A stretch of DNA of 64,000 nucleotides from Bacteroides propionicigenes (lineage in GTDB: Bacteria; Bacteroidota; Bacteroidia; Bacteroidales; Bacteroidaceae): positions 186,001 to 250,000 of the forward strand of contig NZ_JAHBBW010000005.1 in assembly GCF_018390535.1 (NCBI RefSeq). The letters run 5' to 3'. A program made the translations under genes and the position numbers. Positions within the stretch are counted from its first letter, which is position 1. Every line of letters begins with the position of its first letter. The notes beneath the pieces were generated by a model. That model was not told the origin of the DNA. It saw nothing but the letters and a program-made list of their open reading frames with translations, and searched no databases. Below, one piece after another: positions 17,477-25,919 of the stretch.

Positions 17477-18907
17477 ATGATAACCGAAGAACTTAAAAAA
17501 CTCTATATCTCACATACCGGGCACGAACCCGAAACCATTGACGAACTTCCCTCTTCCGGCTCCAACCGCCGCTACTTTCGCCTCACAGGTACACCTACAC
17601 TAATAGGTGTCAGCGGTGAATCCGTTGAAGAGAACCGTGCCTTTCTTTATATGGCAGAACATTTTCGCCAAAAAGGCCTGCCCGTACCTCAAGTTTTTAT
17701 CCGTTCCGAAGATGATGTTTACTATCTGCAAGAAGACTTGGGAGACACTCTCTTATTCAATGCCATCGAGAAAGGACGCAAGACGAGCGTATTCGGAGAA
17801 GAGGAGAAGCAACTGTTGCGCAAAACCATCCGGCTATTGCCCGCCGTACAATTTGCCGGAGCCGACGGCATGGACTTTTCCTATTGTTACCCGCAGGCAG
17901 AGTTCAACAGCCGCAGCATCTTGTGGGACTTGAACTACTTTAAATACTGTTTCCTCAAGGCAACCGGCATGGATTTCCAAGAAGACCGTCTGGAAGACGA
18001 TTTCCAGAAGATGACGGACGTACTCCTTCGCAGCAGTTCCGCTACTTTCATGTATCGTGACTTCCAAAGCCGCAACGTAATGATTAAGGATGATGAACCT
18101 TGGCTCATCGACTTTCAGGGCGGACGCAAAGGGCCTGTCTACTACGATGTGGCTTCATTCCTGTGGCAAGCCAAAGCCAACTATCCCGACAGCCTGCGCC
18201 AAGAACTCCTGAAAGAGTACATCGAAGCCTTGCGCAAGTACCAACCGGTGGACGAAAACTACTTCTATGCCCAACTCCGTCATTTCGTACTGTTCCGCAC
18301 CATGCAGGTATTAGGCGCATACGGTTTCCGCGGCTACTTCGAGAAGAAGCCCCACTTCATCCAAAGCGTACCTTTCGCCATCGAAAACCTGCGCCAGCTA
18401 TTGCAAGAGCCCTATCCCGAATATCCGTATCTCTGCAAAGTACTGCGCGAACTGACCGAACTGAAACAATTCACCGACGACCTGCAAAAACGCCGTCTGG
18501 TAGTCAAGGTCACCAGCTTTGCTTACAAAAAAGGCATTCCCGAAGATTCTTCCGGCAACGGCGGCGGCTTCGTATTTGACTGCCGTGCGGTGAACAACCC
18601 CGGTAAATACGAACGTTACAAGCCTTTCACCGGACTCGACGAACCTGTTATCCGCTTCCTCGAAGAGGACGGAGAAATCACTGTCTTCCTCGAACACGTA
18701 TATGCCTTGGTAGACGCATCCGTAAAACGGTATATAGAGCGCGGTTTCACTAACCTGTCCATATGTTTCGGTTGTACGGGCGGTCAGCATCGCTCCGTAT
18801 ATTCAGCGCAGCATCTCGCTGAACATCTGAACAAAAAATTCGGCGTACAAGTGAATTTGATGCACAGAGAACAGAATATAGAACAAAACTTTAGCGCAAA
18901 AAGGTAA
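17477..18907 (+). CDS. AmgK-like sugar kinase fused to a RapZ C-terminal domain
   Basis: Residues 1-about 330 form an aminoglycoside-phosphotransferase-like kinase with catalytic RDFQSRN (194-200, Asp195) and metal-binding IDFQGG (211-216), as in AmgK, the anomeric MurNAc/GlcNAc kinase. Residues about 341-470 match the C-terminal domain of RapZ, including GCTGGQHRSV (432-441) and a preceding Phe/Tyr/Lys-rich segment. The P-loop N-domain of RapZ is absent. The MurU-like gene follows 3 bases after the stop, so the pair would convert recycled MurNAc to UDP-MurNAc. In enterobacteria the RapZ C-domain binds GlcN6P and RNA. A sensory role here is an inference. Confidence 0.85.
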   Translation: MITEELKKLYISHTGHEPETIDELPSSGSNRRYFRLTGTPTLIGVSGESVEENRAFLYMAEHFRQKGLPVPQVFIRSEDDVYYLQEDLGDTLLFNAIEKGRKTSVFGEEEKQLLRKTIRLLPAVQFAGADGMDFSYCYPQAEFNSRSILWDLNYFKYCFLKATGMDFQEDRLEDDFQKMTDVLLRSSSATFMYRDFQSRNVMIKDDEPWLIDFQGGRKGPVYYDVASFLWQAKANYPDSLRQELLKEYIEALRKYQPVDENYFYAQLRHFVLFRTMQVLGAYGFRGYFEKKPHFIQSVPFAIENLRQLLQEPYPEYPYLCKVLRELTELKQFTDDLQKRRLVVKVTSFAYKKGIPEDSSGNGGGFVFDCRAVNNPGKYERYKPFTGLDEPVIRFLEEDGEITVFLEHVYALVDASVKRYIERGFTNLSICFGCTGGQHRSVYSAQHLAEHLNKKFGVQVNLMHREQNIEQNFSAKR

Positions 18908-18910
18908 ACA

Positions 18911-19654
18911 GTGAAAGCAATGATATTTGCCGCCGGACTGGGTACTCGCCTTCGTCCGCTGACAGACCACACACCCAAAGCACTCGTCTCCGTAGCCGGA
19001 AAGCCGATGTTGGAACGAGTGATTCTACGACTGAAAGATGCCGGATTCAATGATATTACAGTCAATATCCACCATTTCGGAGAACAGATTATCGAGTTTC
19101 TTCGTGCCAATAATGATTTCGGCATCACTATCCACATCAGTGACGAACGGGATATGTTGCTCGACACCGGTGGAGGGATAAAGAAAGCACGTCCTTTCTT
19201 GGAAAGCAACGAACCGTTTTTAGTGCACAATGCCGACATCCTCTCAGATATAAATCTCACAGAGTTATACAGACATCACCAAAAAAGCAATGCGGAAGCT
19301 ACACTGCTCGTCAGCCAACGGCAGACCTCCCGCTACCTGCTGCTGGATGATACCAACCACCTGCATGGCTGGATAAACAAGTCCACAGGTGAAACCAAAC
19401 CGGAAGGCCTCATTTTCCAAGAAGGACAGTACAAGGAAATGGCTTTCGGTGGTATCCATGTCATATCCCCTTCCCTTTTTCACTATATGGAAAACGGTGA
19501 ATGGACCGGAAAATTCTCCATTATCCCCTTCTATCTGTCTGTCTGCGAAACAGCTCGCATACAGGGTTATCCGTTGCAAGACTGCCGGTGGTTCGACATC
19601 GGCAAACCGGAAACGCTGGCAAAAGCCGAAAAATATTATTCGTCAGACCAATAA
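18911..19654 (+). CDS. murU: MurU-like sugar-1-phosphate nucleotidyltransferase
   Basis: The 247-residue protein has the nucleotidyltransferase signature (AAGLGTRLRPLT near residues 7-18, then the PKALV lysine) and VHNADILSD, in which an Asp binds the metal. It resembles MurU, which makes UDP-MurNAc from MurNAc-1-phosphate in the AmgK/MurU recycling route. The start is GTG at 18911, with ATG at 18920 as an alternative. A sugar other than MurNAc cannot be excluded, but the tight coupling to an AmgK-like kinase favours this role. It converges on the next gene with a gap of 17 bases. Confidence 0.8.
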   Translation: MKAMIFAAGLGTRLRPLTDHTPKALVSVAGKPMLERVILRLKDAGFNDITVNIHHFGEQIIEFLRANNDFGITIHISDERDMLLDTGGGIKKARPFLESNEPFLVHNADILSDINLTELYRHHQKSNAEATLLVSQRQTSRYLLLDDTNHLHGWINKSTGETKPEGLIFQEGQYKEMAFGGIHVISPSLFHYMENGEWTGKFSIIPFYLSVCETARIQGYPLQDCRWFDIGKPETLAKAEKYYSSDQ

Positions 19655-19671
19655 ATATCTTCTTCTTTTTA

Positions 19672-21360
19672 TTAAGCCAATGCCAATATCAGAAGTTGCG
19701 CAGTCAGCACCCGTAGAAACATAGCTAGCGGATAAACCGTAGCATATCCTACAGCAGGTGCATCACACGAAGTCAGTTCCGAAGAATAAGCCAGTGCCGG
19801 CGGATTGGTATTCGTTCCTGAAAGTACGCCTATCAGTGTATAGTAGTTCAGCTTCCAGACATAGCGTCCTATCAGTCCGCCCACCAGCAACGGGACTATC
19901 GTTATAATCGCACCGTATGCTATCCATACATAGCCACCCTCGTGAATAATGGTATCTACGAAGCCTTTACCCGCTCCCAATCCCACACATGCAAGGAAGA
20001 GGGAGATACCTATTTCACGTATCATCAGATTAGCACTCATGGTGGTATACGTTATCAGTTTATACTGAGGGCCGAAACGACTGATAAGTATGGATACAAT
20101 CAGCGGACCGCCTGCAAGTCCCAATTTGACCGGTTGCGGAATACCTGGAAACATGAAAGGCAGACTTCCCAAAAGACATCCCAATGCTATGCCTAGAAAG
20201 ATAGGGATTAAGTTCGGATGGTTCAGACGTTTCAAAGAATTACCCAATACTTTTTCTGCATGACTGACTGCCAGTTCACTACCTACAATCGTCACCCGGT
20301 CACCCATTTGCAATTGCAAATGAGGAGTTGCCACCAAGTCCACTCCCGAACGATTTATACGGGTGATACTTGCACCGAAGTTATTGCGGATTTTCAACTG
20401 CGCTAACGATTTTCCATTCAGTTCCGGTTTGGTAATTAAGATACGGCGAGAAATCAGTTTTTTGTCTACCTGCTCCCACTCCACACTAATCTGCCTACCA
20501 AAAAAAGCGATAATAGCTTCCATATCTTTCGGGTTGGAGATGAACAGGATTTGATCTTGCATATGCAGTACCGTATCAGCATTCACCAGTTCCACCTCGC
20601 TTCCGGAGGCATGGTGACGTATACGCGAAATGACAAATGCTCGGTTCAGCAACGGCTTTATATCCCTTATTGCCTTGCCGCCTACCGCTTCGTTACGTAT
20701 TTCTACGGAAACAGGACGAACGGTCAGTTCCTGTAAATGTCCCAATCCCTGTTCAGCTTCTGCTTCTTCTTTTCGAGTATTGACATGAAGCAAATATTTC
20801 AATGCCAGCAATGCCAAAATACATCCGATAACACCCAAAGGATATGCCACAGCATACCCCAATGCGATCTCCGGGGCATCAATTCCATTTAAGTCGCTGT
20901 TGGCCTGTTGTGCAGCGCCTAATCCCGGAGTATTGGTTACTGCTCCGGACAAGATGCCAACCATAGTAGTGATAGGTATTCCCGTTACCAAATGAAGTAT
21001 CACGGTAATCAAAACACTGATAAATACAACCAATACTGCCAGTACGTTCAGCGTAAATCCCCCTTTCTTAAAAGCAGAGAAGAATCCGGGACCTACTTGC
21101 AGACCGATGGAATATACAAACAGAATTAATCCGAACTCTTTCAGGAAGTGGAGTAAGTGTTCATCCAGATTTAGGTTGAAATGTCCGAATACAATACCTA
21201 CGAACAATATCCAAGTGACGCCCAGGGATATTCCGGCAACTTTTATCTTGCCAAGCATAATGCCGAACGCAATGACAAGCGACAAAATAAGTACGGAGTG
21301 TGCCACTCCGCCACCCCACAGATTGGGGTATCCTTCAAAGAGGTTTCTCAATAATTCCAT
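19672..21360 (-). CDS. AspT/YidE-family transporter
   Basis: The 562-residue membrane protein has two halves of about five to six transmembrane helices each (about 10-185 and 390-560). Two TrkA-C/RCK-C regulatory domains separate them (about 205-290 and 295-375; for example LISRRILITKPELNGKSLAQL). This is the layout of the aspartate:alanine exchanger superfamily (AspT, YidE, YbjL). Repeated SGAVTNTPGLGAAQQ and SGTNTNPPALAY motifs mark the two halves. Substrate not predictable from the sequence. Monocistronic by spacing. Confidence 0.88.
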   Translation of the reverse strand: MELLRNLFEGYPNLWGGGVAHSVLILSLVIAFGIMLGKIKVAGISLGVTWILFVGIVFGHFNLNLDEHLLHFLKEFGLILFVYSIGLQVGPGFFSAFKKGGFTLNVLAVLVVFISVLITVILHLVTGIPITTMVGILSGAVTNTPGLGAAQQANSDLNGIDAPEIALGYAVAYPLGVIGCILALLALKYLLHVNTRKEEAEAEQGLGHLQELTVRPVSVEIRNEAVGGKAIRDIKPLLNRAFVISRIRHHASGSEVELVNADTVLHMQDQILFISNPKDMEAIIAFFGRQISVEWEQVDKKLISRRILITKPELNGKSLAQLKIRNNFGASITRINRSGVDLVATPHLQLQMGDRVTIVGSELAVSHAEKVLGNSLKRLNHPNLIPIFLGIALGCLLGSLPFMFPGIPQPVKLGLAGGPLIVSILISRFGPQYKLITYTTMSANLMIREIGISLFLACVGLGAGKGFVDTIIHEGGYVWIAYGAIITIVPLLVGGLIGRYVWKLNYYTLIGVLSGTNTNPPALAYSSELTSCDAPAVGYATVYPLAMFLRVLTAQLLILALA

Positions 21361-21400
21361 AGTTTCAACGTATATATAATAAGGTAATCAGTAATCAAGT

Positions 21401-21438
21401 AAAAAAGTACCCCCACAGAAATCACTTCTCCGGGGATA
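21401..21438 (-). terminator. Terminator of the carboxylase operon
   Basis: On the minus strand GTATCCCC pairs with GGGGTAC (one bulge) around an inner AGAA/TTCT stem. A U run from 21406 to 21401 follows directly. It lies about 30 bases after the carboxyltransferase stop. Confidence 0.75.
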
Positions 21439-21466
21439 CCAACTTTCACACATTAAAAATAACTAT

Positions 21467-22999
21467 TTATAAAGGCATATTACCGTGTTTTTTCGGCGGG
21501 TTGCTCTGATTCTTGTTGTGAGCCATTTCCAATGCCTGCACCAGCTTATAGCGGGTACTACGAGGCATGATTATTTCATCTATGAAGCCACGTTCGGCAG
21601 CACGATAAGGATTGGAGAACTTCTCCTCATATTCCTTGATAATCTCTTTTTTCTCTTCGGAAGAAGACTTTCTGTACAAGATATTCACAGCTCCTTCCGC
21701 ACCCATTACAGCAATCTCTGCTTGCGGATAGGCAAGATTCACATCGGCTCCGGTAGGCTTGCTGGACATCACGATATACGCACCACCATAGGCCTTACGG
21801 GTTATCAGCGTTATCTTGGGTACGGTAGCCTCTGCATACGCATAGACAATCTTAGCTCCATGACGGATAATGCCATTATGCTCCTGTACCGTACCGGGCA
21901 AGAATCCCGGAACATCCTCAAACGTTATCAGTGGAATATTGAAGCAATCGCAGAAGCGTATAAAGCGGGCTGCCTTGTCCGAGGCATCAATGTCAAGTAC
22001 ACCGGCCAGATAAGCCGGCTGATTGGCTACAATACCCACCGAACGTCCGTTCAGTCGTCCGAAGCCCACTACCACGTTCTTGGCAAAATGAGTCATCACC
22101 TCAAAGAAATACTGGTTATCCAGTACTGGTTCGATGATATCCTTGATGTCATAAGGCATGTTCGGGTCTTCCGGTATAATGGTCTGCAACGCTTCTGTCT
22201 GGCGATGAATATCATCTGTGCAAGCCACAAACGGAGCATCTTCCATATTATTGGACGGCAGGAAACTCAACAGTTCACGGATACTCATCAGCGTCTCCTC
22301 TTCCGTATTACACATAAAGTGGGTAACACCGCTCTTGCTGCTATGCGTATAAGCGCCGCCCAGTTCTTCCTTGTCTACTTCTTCATGCGTAACGGTTTTT
22401 ACCACGTCAGGACCCGTGATGAACATATGGCTCTGTTCCTTCACCATGAAAATAAAGTCCGTCAGCGCCGGCGAATAACAAGCGCCACCGGCACAAGGCC
22501 CCAGAATAGCCGAAATCTGCGGAATAACACCCGAAGCTATCGTATTCTGATAGAAAATGGAAGCATATCCTGCCAGACTGCTCACACCCTCTTGTATGCG
22601 TGCACCGCCGGAGTCGTTCAAGGCAATGACAGGAGCGCCATTTTTCAATGCCAACTGCTGCACTTTTACAATCTTGGCTGCATTCGTCTCGCTCAACGAA
22701 CCGCCATGCGCCGTAAAGTCATAAGCATAGACAAACACCTGCCGTCCGTCAATCTTACCGTAACCGGTCACCATTCCGTCGCCTGCCATCTGCTTCTTCT
22801 CCATGCCGAAATTCGTACAACGGTGGGTAACCAACTTATCCAATTCATTGAAAGTACCCTTATCGAGCAGCATATCAATGCGTTCGCGCGCCGTCATACG
22901 TCCGGCGGCATGTTGCGTTTCTATCTTGTCTACGCCGCCACCCAATGAGGCGCGTTTATCCAATTCCTCAAAACGTTCGTATATCTCTTCTCTGTTCAT
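21467..22999 (-). CDS. Acyl-CoA carboxylase carboxyltransferase subunit (PccB/MmdA family)
   Basis: The 510-residue protein contains both carboxyltransferase halves of the propionyl-CoA carboxylase beta / methylmalonyl-CoA decarboxylase alpha family. Motifs include GGGVDKIETQHAAGRMTARERI near the N-terminus, NDSGGARIQEG and GPCAGGACYSPA in the first half, and GVLDIDASDKAARFIRFCD and TRKAYGGAYIVM in the second. It is the last gene of a three-subunit biotin-dependent operon with gaps of 2 and 12 bases. Propionyl-CoA/methylmalonyl-CoA is the likely substrate; acetyl-CoA cannot be ruled out. Confidence 0.9.
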   Translation of the reverse strand: MNREEIYERFEELDKRASLGGGVDKIETQHAAGRMTARERIDMLLDKGTFNELDKLVTHRCTNFGMEKKQMAGDGMVTGYGKIDGRQVFVYAYDFTAHGGSLSETNAAKIVKVQQLALKNGAPVIALNDSGGARIQEGVSSLAGYASIFYQNTIASGVIPQISAILGPCAGGACYSPALTDFIFMVKEQSHMFITGPDVVKTVTHEEVDKEELGGAYTHSSKSGVTHFMCNTEEETLMSIRELLSFLPSNNMEDAPFVACTDDIHRQTEALQTIIPEDPNMPYDIKDIIEPVLDNQYFFEVMTHFAKNVVVGFGRLNGRSVGIVANQPAYLAGVLDIDASDKAARFIRFCDCFNIPLITFEDVPGFLPGTVQEHNGIIRHGAKIVYAYAEATVPKITLITRKAYGGAYIVMSSKPTGADVNLAYPQAEIAVMGAEGAVNILYRKSSSEEKKEIIKEYEEKFSNPYRAAERGFIDEIIMPRSTRYKLVQALEMAHNKNQSNPPKKHGNMPL

Positions 23000-23001
23000 G
23001 G

Positions 23002-23517
23002 TTATTCTTCTTTAATAAGTTCCAATTCTACCAATACCTGATTCGCATTTACCGGCTCACCTTCGTTCACCAATATATTTTTCACGATGCAGTCCGCATT
23101 TACCTTGTAGTTGCTCTGCATCTTCATGGCTTCCAATACTACGGCAATGTCTCCGGCAGCCAGACGTTCTCCTTCTTTCACAGGAATACTCACAACCTTG
23201 CCCGGCATCGGGGCGATAATCTTGTCACCCTGCTTTTCGTCCGCTCCTTTCTTCATGTGCAGATACTTGGTCTGCGTATCTACAATATCCACATGATACG
23301 AGCGATAGAACATGCTCACGTCATAGATCTTTCCGCCTTCTCCGCGCACCAGTCCCGCATTGAACGAGTTCCCGTCGTGCAGAATGGAACAGCTTCCGTT
23401 TTCCGCCATCACAATATCCACTTCATACGGCTTCCCGTCAATGGTAAGCAGCACTTTATTTCCCTCTTTACTGACCAGCGTAACATCCGCCACGCGGTCT
23501 CCAATATGTATTTCCAT
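23002..23517 (-). CDS. Biotin carboxyl carrier subunit
   Basis: The 171-residue protein has an N-terminal beta-rich region (1-95) resembling the BT linker domain of propionyl-CoA carboxylase alpha chains. A C-terminal biotinyl domain carries the biotinylation motif EAMKMQ (Lys132) and APMPGKVVSI. It shuttles carboxybiotin between the biotin carboxylase (upstream gene) and the carboxyltransferase (downstream gene, 2 bases away). Confidence 0.92.
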   Translation of the reverse strand: MEIHIGDRVADVTLVSKEGNKVLLTIDGKPYEVDIVMAENGSCSILHDGNSFNAGLVRGEGGKIYDVSMFYRSYHVDIVDTQTKYLHMKKGADEKQGDKIIAPMPGKVVSIPVKEGERLAAGDIAVVLEAMKMQSNYKVNADCIVKNILVNEGEPVNANQVLVELELIKEE

Positions 23518-23529
23518 AAATAATATCCT

Positions 23530-25041
23530 TTAAATTCTCAGCACTCCCTTCTGCAATCCGAACTCACGCCAACGGCTTATAGGACGTCCGTCGGGCAACT
23601 GTGTCGAAGCATTTTCTTCCAGGTTTACCAAATAATCCATATAAGCCGCAATCATAGCGACATTCTCTATCTCTTCGTTGCTGCCGTTGGAACGCACCAG
23701 CATACGAGCGTTCTTCTCTATGAACAATGTGTTATACTCGCCCTTCACAAAATCGGGCACGTGCATAATACGTTTCAGATAGGCGAGATTCGTTTTCAGT
23801 CCGGTTATCTTATACTCGTAAAGCACACGGCGCATGCGCTCAATGGCATATTGGCGGGTGGTTGCCCATACAATCAGCTTGCCGATCATCGGGTCATAGT
23901 AAATAGGAATTTCATAACCTTCGTACACATAGCTATCGATACGTACACCGATACCGTTCGGCTCGGTCAATTGTTTGATGATGCCCGGCGAAGGCATGAA
24001 ATTATTTTCCGTATCTTCGGCGCAGATACGGCACTCTATGGCATGACCACGCTGGAAGATGTCTTCCTGACGGAGATGCAGCGGTTTGTCATCGGCTACG
24101 GAAATCTGTTCTTTCACCAAATCCACACCTACCACTTCTTCCGTAATAGGATGCTCCACCTGCAAACGTGTATTCATTTCAAGAAAGTAGAAGTTCCTGT
24201 TCTTATCTACCAGGAACTCAATAGTACCCGCACCGGAGTAGTTTACGGCTTTAGCGGCGGCAACGGCCTTCTCTCCCATCTCCCTGCGCAGTTCGGGCGT
24301 AAGGAAAGGTGACGGGCTTTCTTCCACAATTTTCTGGTGACGGCGTTGCACCGAACACTCACGGTCGAAAAGATGAATCACATTGCCATGATTATCGCCC
24401 AATATCTGGAACTCTATATGATGCGGTTCTTCTACAAACTTCTCCAGGTACACAGTGTCGTCACCAAATGAGGACATGGACTCCGAACGTGCCGTATTAT
24501 ATGCTTCCACCACTTCTTCTCCACTGTGGATAAGGCGCATACCCTTACCGCCACCGCCCATGGATGCCTTCAGCATCACCGGGTAACCTATCTCGTTACA
24601 GATGCGTACGGCCTCTTCAGCACTCTGCAAGGGTTGTTCCGTACCCGGCACTACCGGCACTCCGGCTACAATCATCCGTTTGCGGGCAGCTATCTTATCA
24701 CCCATAGCTTCCATGGTTTCGGCAGAAGGGCCGATGAAGATAATACCCTCTTCCTTGCAGCGGCGGGCAAACTCTGCATTCTCCGACAAAAAGCCGTAAC
24801 CCGGATGAATGGCATCCGCACCGCAATGCTTTGCTACGGCAATAACTTTCTCTATGTTCAGATAACTCTCTTTTGCCGCAGCCGCTCCTATCGGATAGGC
24901 TTCATCGGCATACGCTACATGATGCGAAGCACGGTCGGCTTCGGAAAATATAGCTACGGTCAGTATCCCCATTTCCTTGCAGGAGCGCATTACGCGCAGG
25001 GCAATCTCACCTCTGTTCGCTATCAATACTTTCTTTATCAT
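23530..25041 (-). CDS. accC: Biotin carboxylase subunit
   Basis: The 503-residue protein is an ATP-grasp biotin carboxylase. It shows IANRGEIALRVMRSCKEMGI at the N-terminus, HPGYGFLSENAEFA, the ATP-binding glycine loop ASMGGGGKGMR near 160-170, FLEMNTRLQVEHPITEEVVG and a C-terminal biotin carboxylase domain with MPSPGII. Its start overlaps the upstream small Cys-rich gene by 35 bases, suggesting coupled translation. The operon lies downstream of a cobalamin riboswitch. Confidence 0.93.
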   Translation of the reverse strand: MIKKVLIANRGEIALRVMRSCKEMGILTVAIFSEADRASHHVAYADEAYPIGAAAAKESYLNIEKVIAVAKHCGADAIHPGYGFLSENAEFARRCKEEGIIFIGPSAETMEAMGDKIAARKRMIVAGVPVVPGTEQPLQSAEEAVRICNEIGYPVMLKASMGGGGKGMRLIHSGEEVVEAYNTARSESMSSFGDDTVYLEKFVEEPHHIEFQILGDNHGNVIHLFDRECSVQRRHQKIVEESPSPFLTPELRREMGEKAVAAAKAVNYSGAGTIEFLVDKNRNFYFLEMNTRLQVEHPITEEVVGVDLVKEQISVADDKPLHLRQEDIFQRGHAIECRICAEDTENNFMPSPGIIKQLTEPNGIGVRIDSYVYEGYEIPIYYDPMIGKLIVWATTRQYAIERMRRVLYEYKITGLKTNLAYLKRIMHVPDFVKGEYNTLFIEKNARMLVRSNGSNEEIENVAMIAAYMDYLVNLEENASTQLPDGRPISRWREFGLQKGVLRI

Positions 25042-25246
25042 TTTCTTTTGATTTATTTATATAAGGAATATTTCCGGCTGCTAATTGTTTCAAACAAGCA
25101 CTACATAAGCAATCCGGATAGGTTTCTTTCAGATACGCGTATTGCTCCGGATTCAACCGGACAGACGCACAATGGCACTGTAATATATCGTCGTGCATGC
25201 ACTCAAATGTTGCACCACAACGAGGACATACCTTTTTCATAGGCAT
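25007..25246 (-). CDS. Cysteine-rich CWC-family small protein
   Basis: A 79-residue protein with CPRCGATFEC, a C-H-C (usually C-W-C) and CLCSACLKQLA, giving eight cysteines arranged as in the Cys_rich_CWC family of putative zinc ribbons. A second possible start is Met3 (25240). It overlaps the start of accC by 35 bases and is the first open frame after the minus-strand cobalamin riboswitch. Function unknown; a metal-binding role is likely from its cysteines. Confidence 0.8.
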   Translation of the reverse strand: MPMKKVCPRCGATFECMHDDILQCHCASVRLNPEQYAYLKETYPDCLCSACLKQLAAGNIPYINKSKENDKESIDSEQR

Positions 25247-25327
25247 CTCTCATTCCATTAATCAAAACGTTAACTTTGGCTTCGTACTATCTTCCTATCC
25301 CACGAGTAAAGACAGACTTTAATGAAT

Positions 25328-25505
25328 GGCAGGTCTTCTGACTGACTCCTTGTCTTGATGCCTTCCCGATATATAAACACATATCAGTGGCAAAGGTTCT
25401 TATCAAGACTTCATATGACGGAGCTTCACAGCAGCGGGACTGTCCGGGATTTACACCCGATTCCCTTTTAATCCAGATGGCAGATACGTCCACCCGAAAC
25501 CGATT
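25328..25505 (-). promoter_or_regulatory. Cobalamin riboswitch upstream of the CWC-carboxylase operon
   Basis: The minus strand carries the conserved aptamer blocks in order: GGGAATCGGGTG, the AGTCCCGCTGCTGTGA core, GCCACTG, GGGAAGGC and finally AGTCAGAAGACCTGCC. A -7 box TATCTTTG (minus, 25519-25512) lies just upstream. About 80 bases separate the aptamer from the first start codon (25246). I see no strong U-tailed hairpin there, so control may be at translation initiation. Confidence 0.92.
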
Positions 25506-25584
25506 CGGGGGCAAAGATAAAGGAAAATCTAAATTAATTAGGAATAAAAGACAAAATAATGTATAAAAGTCTTTATCTTTGTCC

Positions 25585-25770
25585 CCGGAATTGGCAATCG
25601 GGAAGGCATATCCGCCTACCGATGTAAGGGAATCCGGTGCAAAACCGGAGCTGTACCTGCAGCTGTAATCCTCTATAAAAGATGTTTGTATCTACAAAAG
25701 CCACTGTCGCAGCAATGCGGTGGGAAGGCAATACAAGCAGAGGAGAGCCAGAATACCTACCAACATCCAC
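25585..25770 (+). promoter_or_regulatory. Cobalamin riboswitch upstream of btuB-cbiK
   Basis: The plus strand shows GGGAATCCGGTGCAAAACCGG, GCTGTACCTGCAGCTGTAA, GCCACTGTC, GGTGGGAAGGC and GAGCCAGAATACC in the right order for the cobalamin aptamer. A -7 box TATCTTTG (25573-25580) directly precedes it. It is back to back with the minus-strand aptamer. A small hairpin around ATAGG/CCTAT near 25826 followed by TTTT may be part of the expression platform. Confidence 0.92.
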
Positions 25771-25919
25771 AACTTGAGCACTGAACTTCCAGGATTAGAA
25801 GCGATGTCCCCCATACTGATATAATAGGACTCCTATTTTACTCTTTCGGGCCATTACTCTTTGTGTGTAGAAGCAACGTGCCGTGATATATTTATTTATA
25901 TAAATAAAATCGGTAAGTA

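Noticed and set aside
21485-22948. Long plus-strand open frame of 487 codons
   Set aside because: It is antisense to the carboxyltransferase gene. Its product has no recognisable domain, while the minus frame has every family motif.
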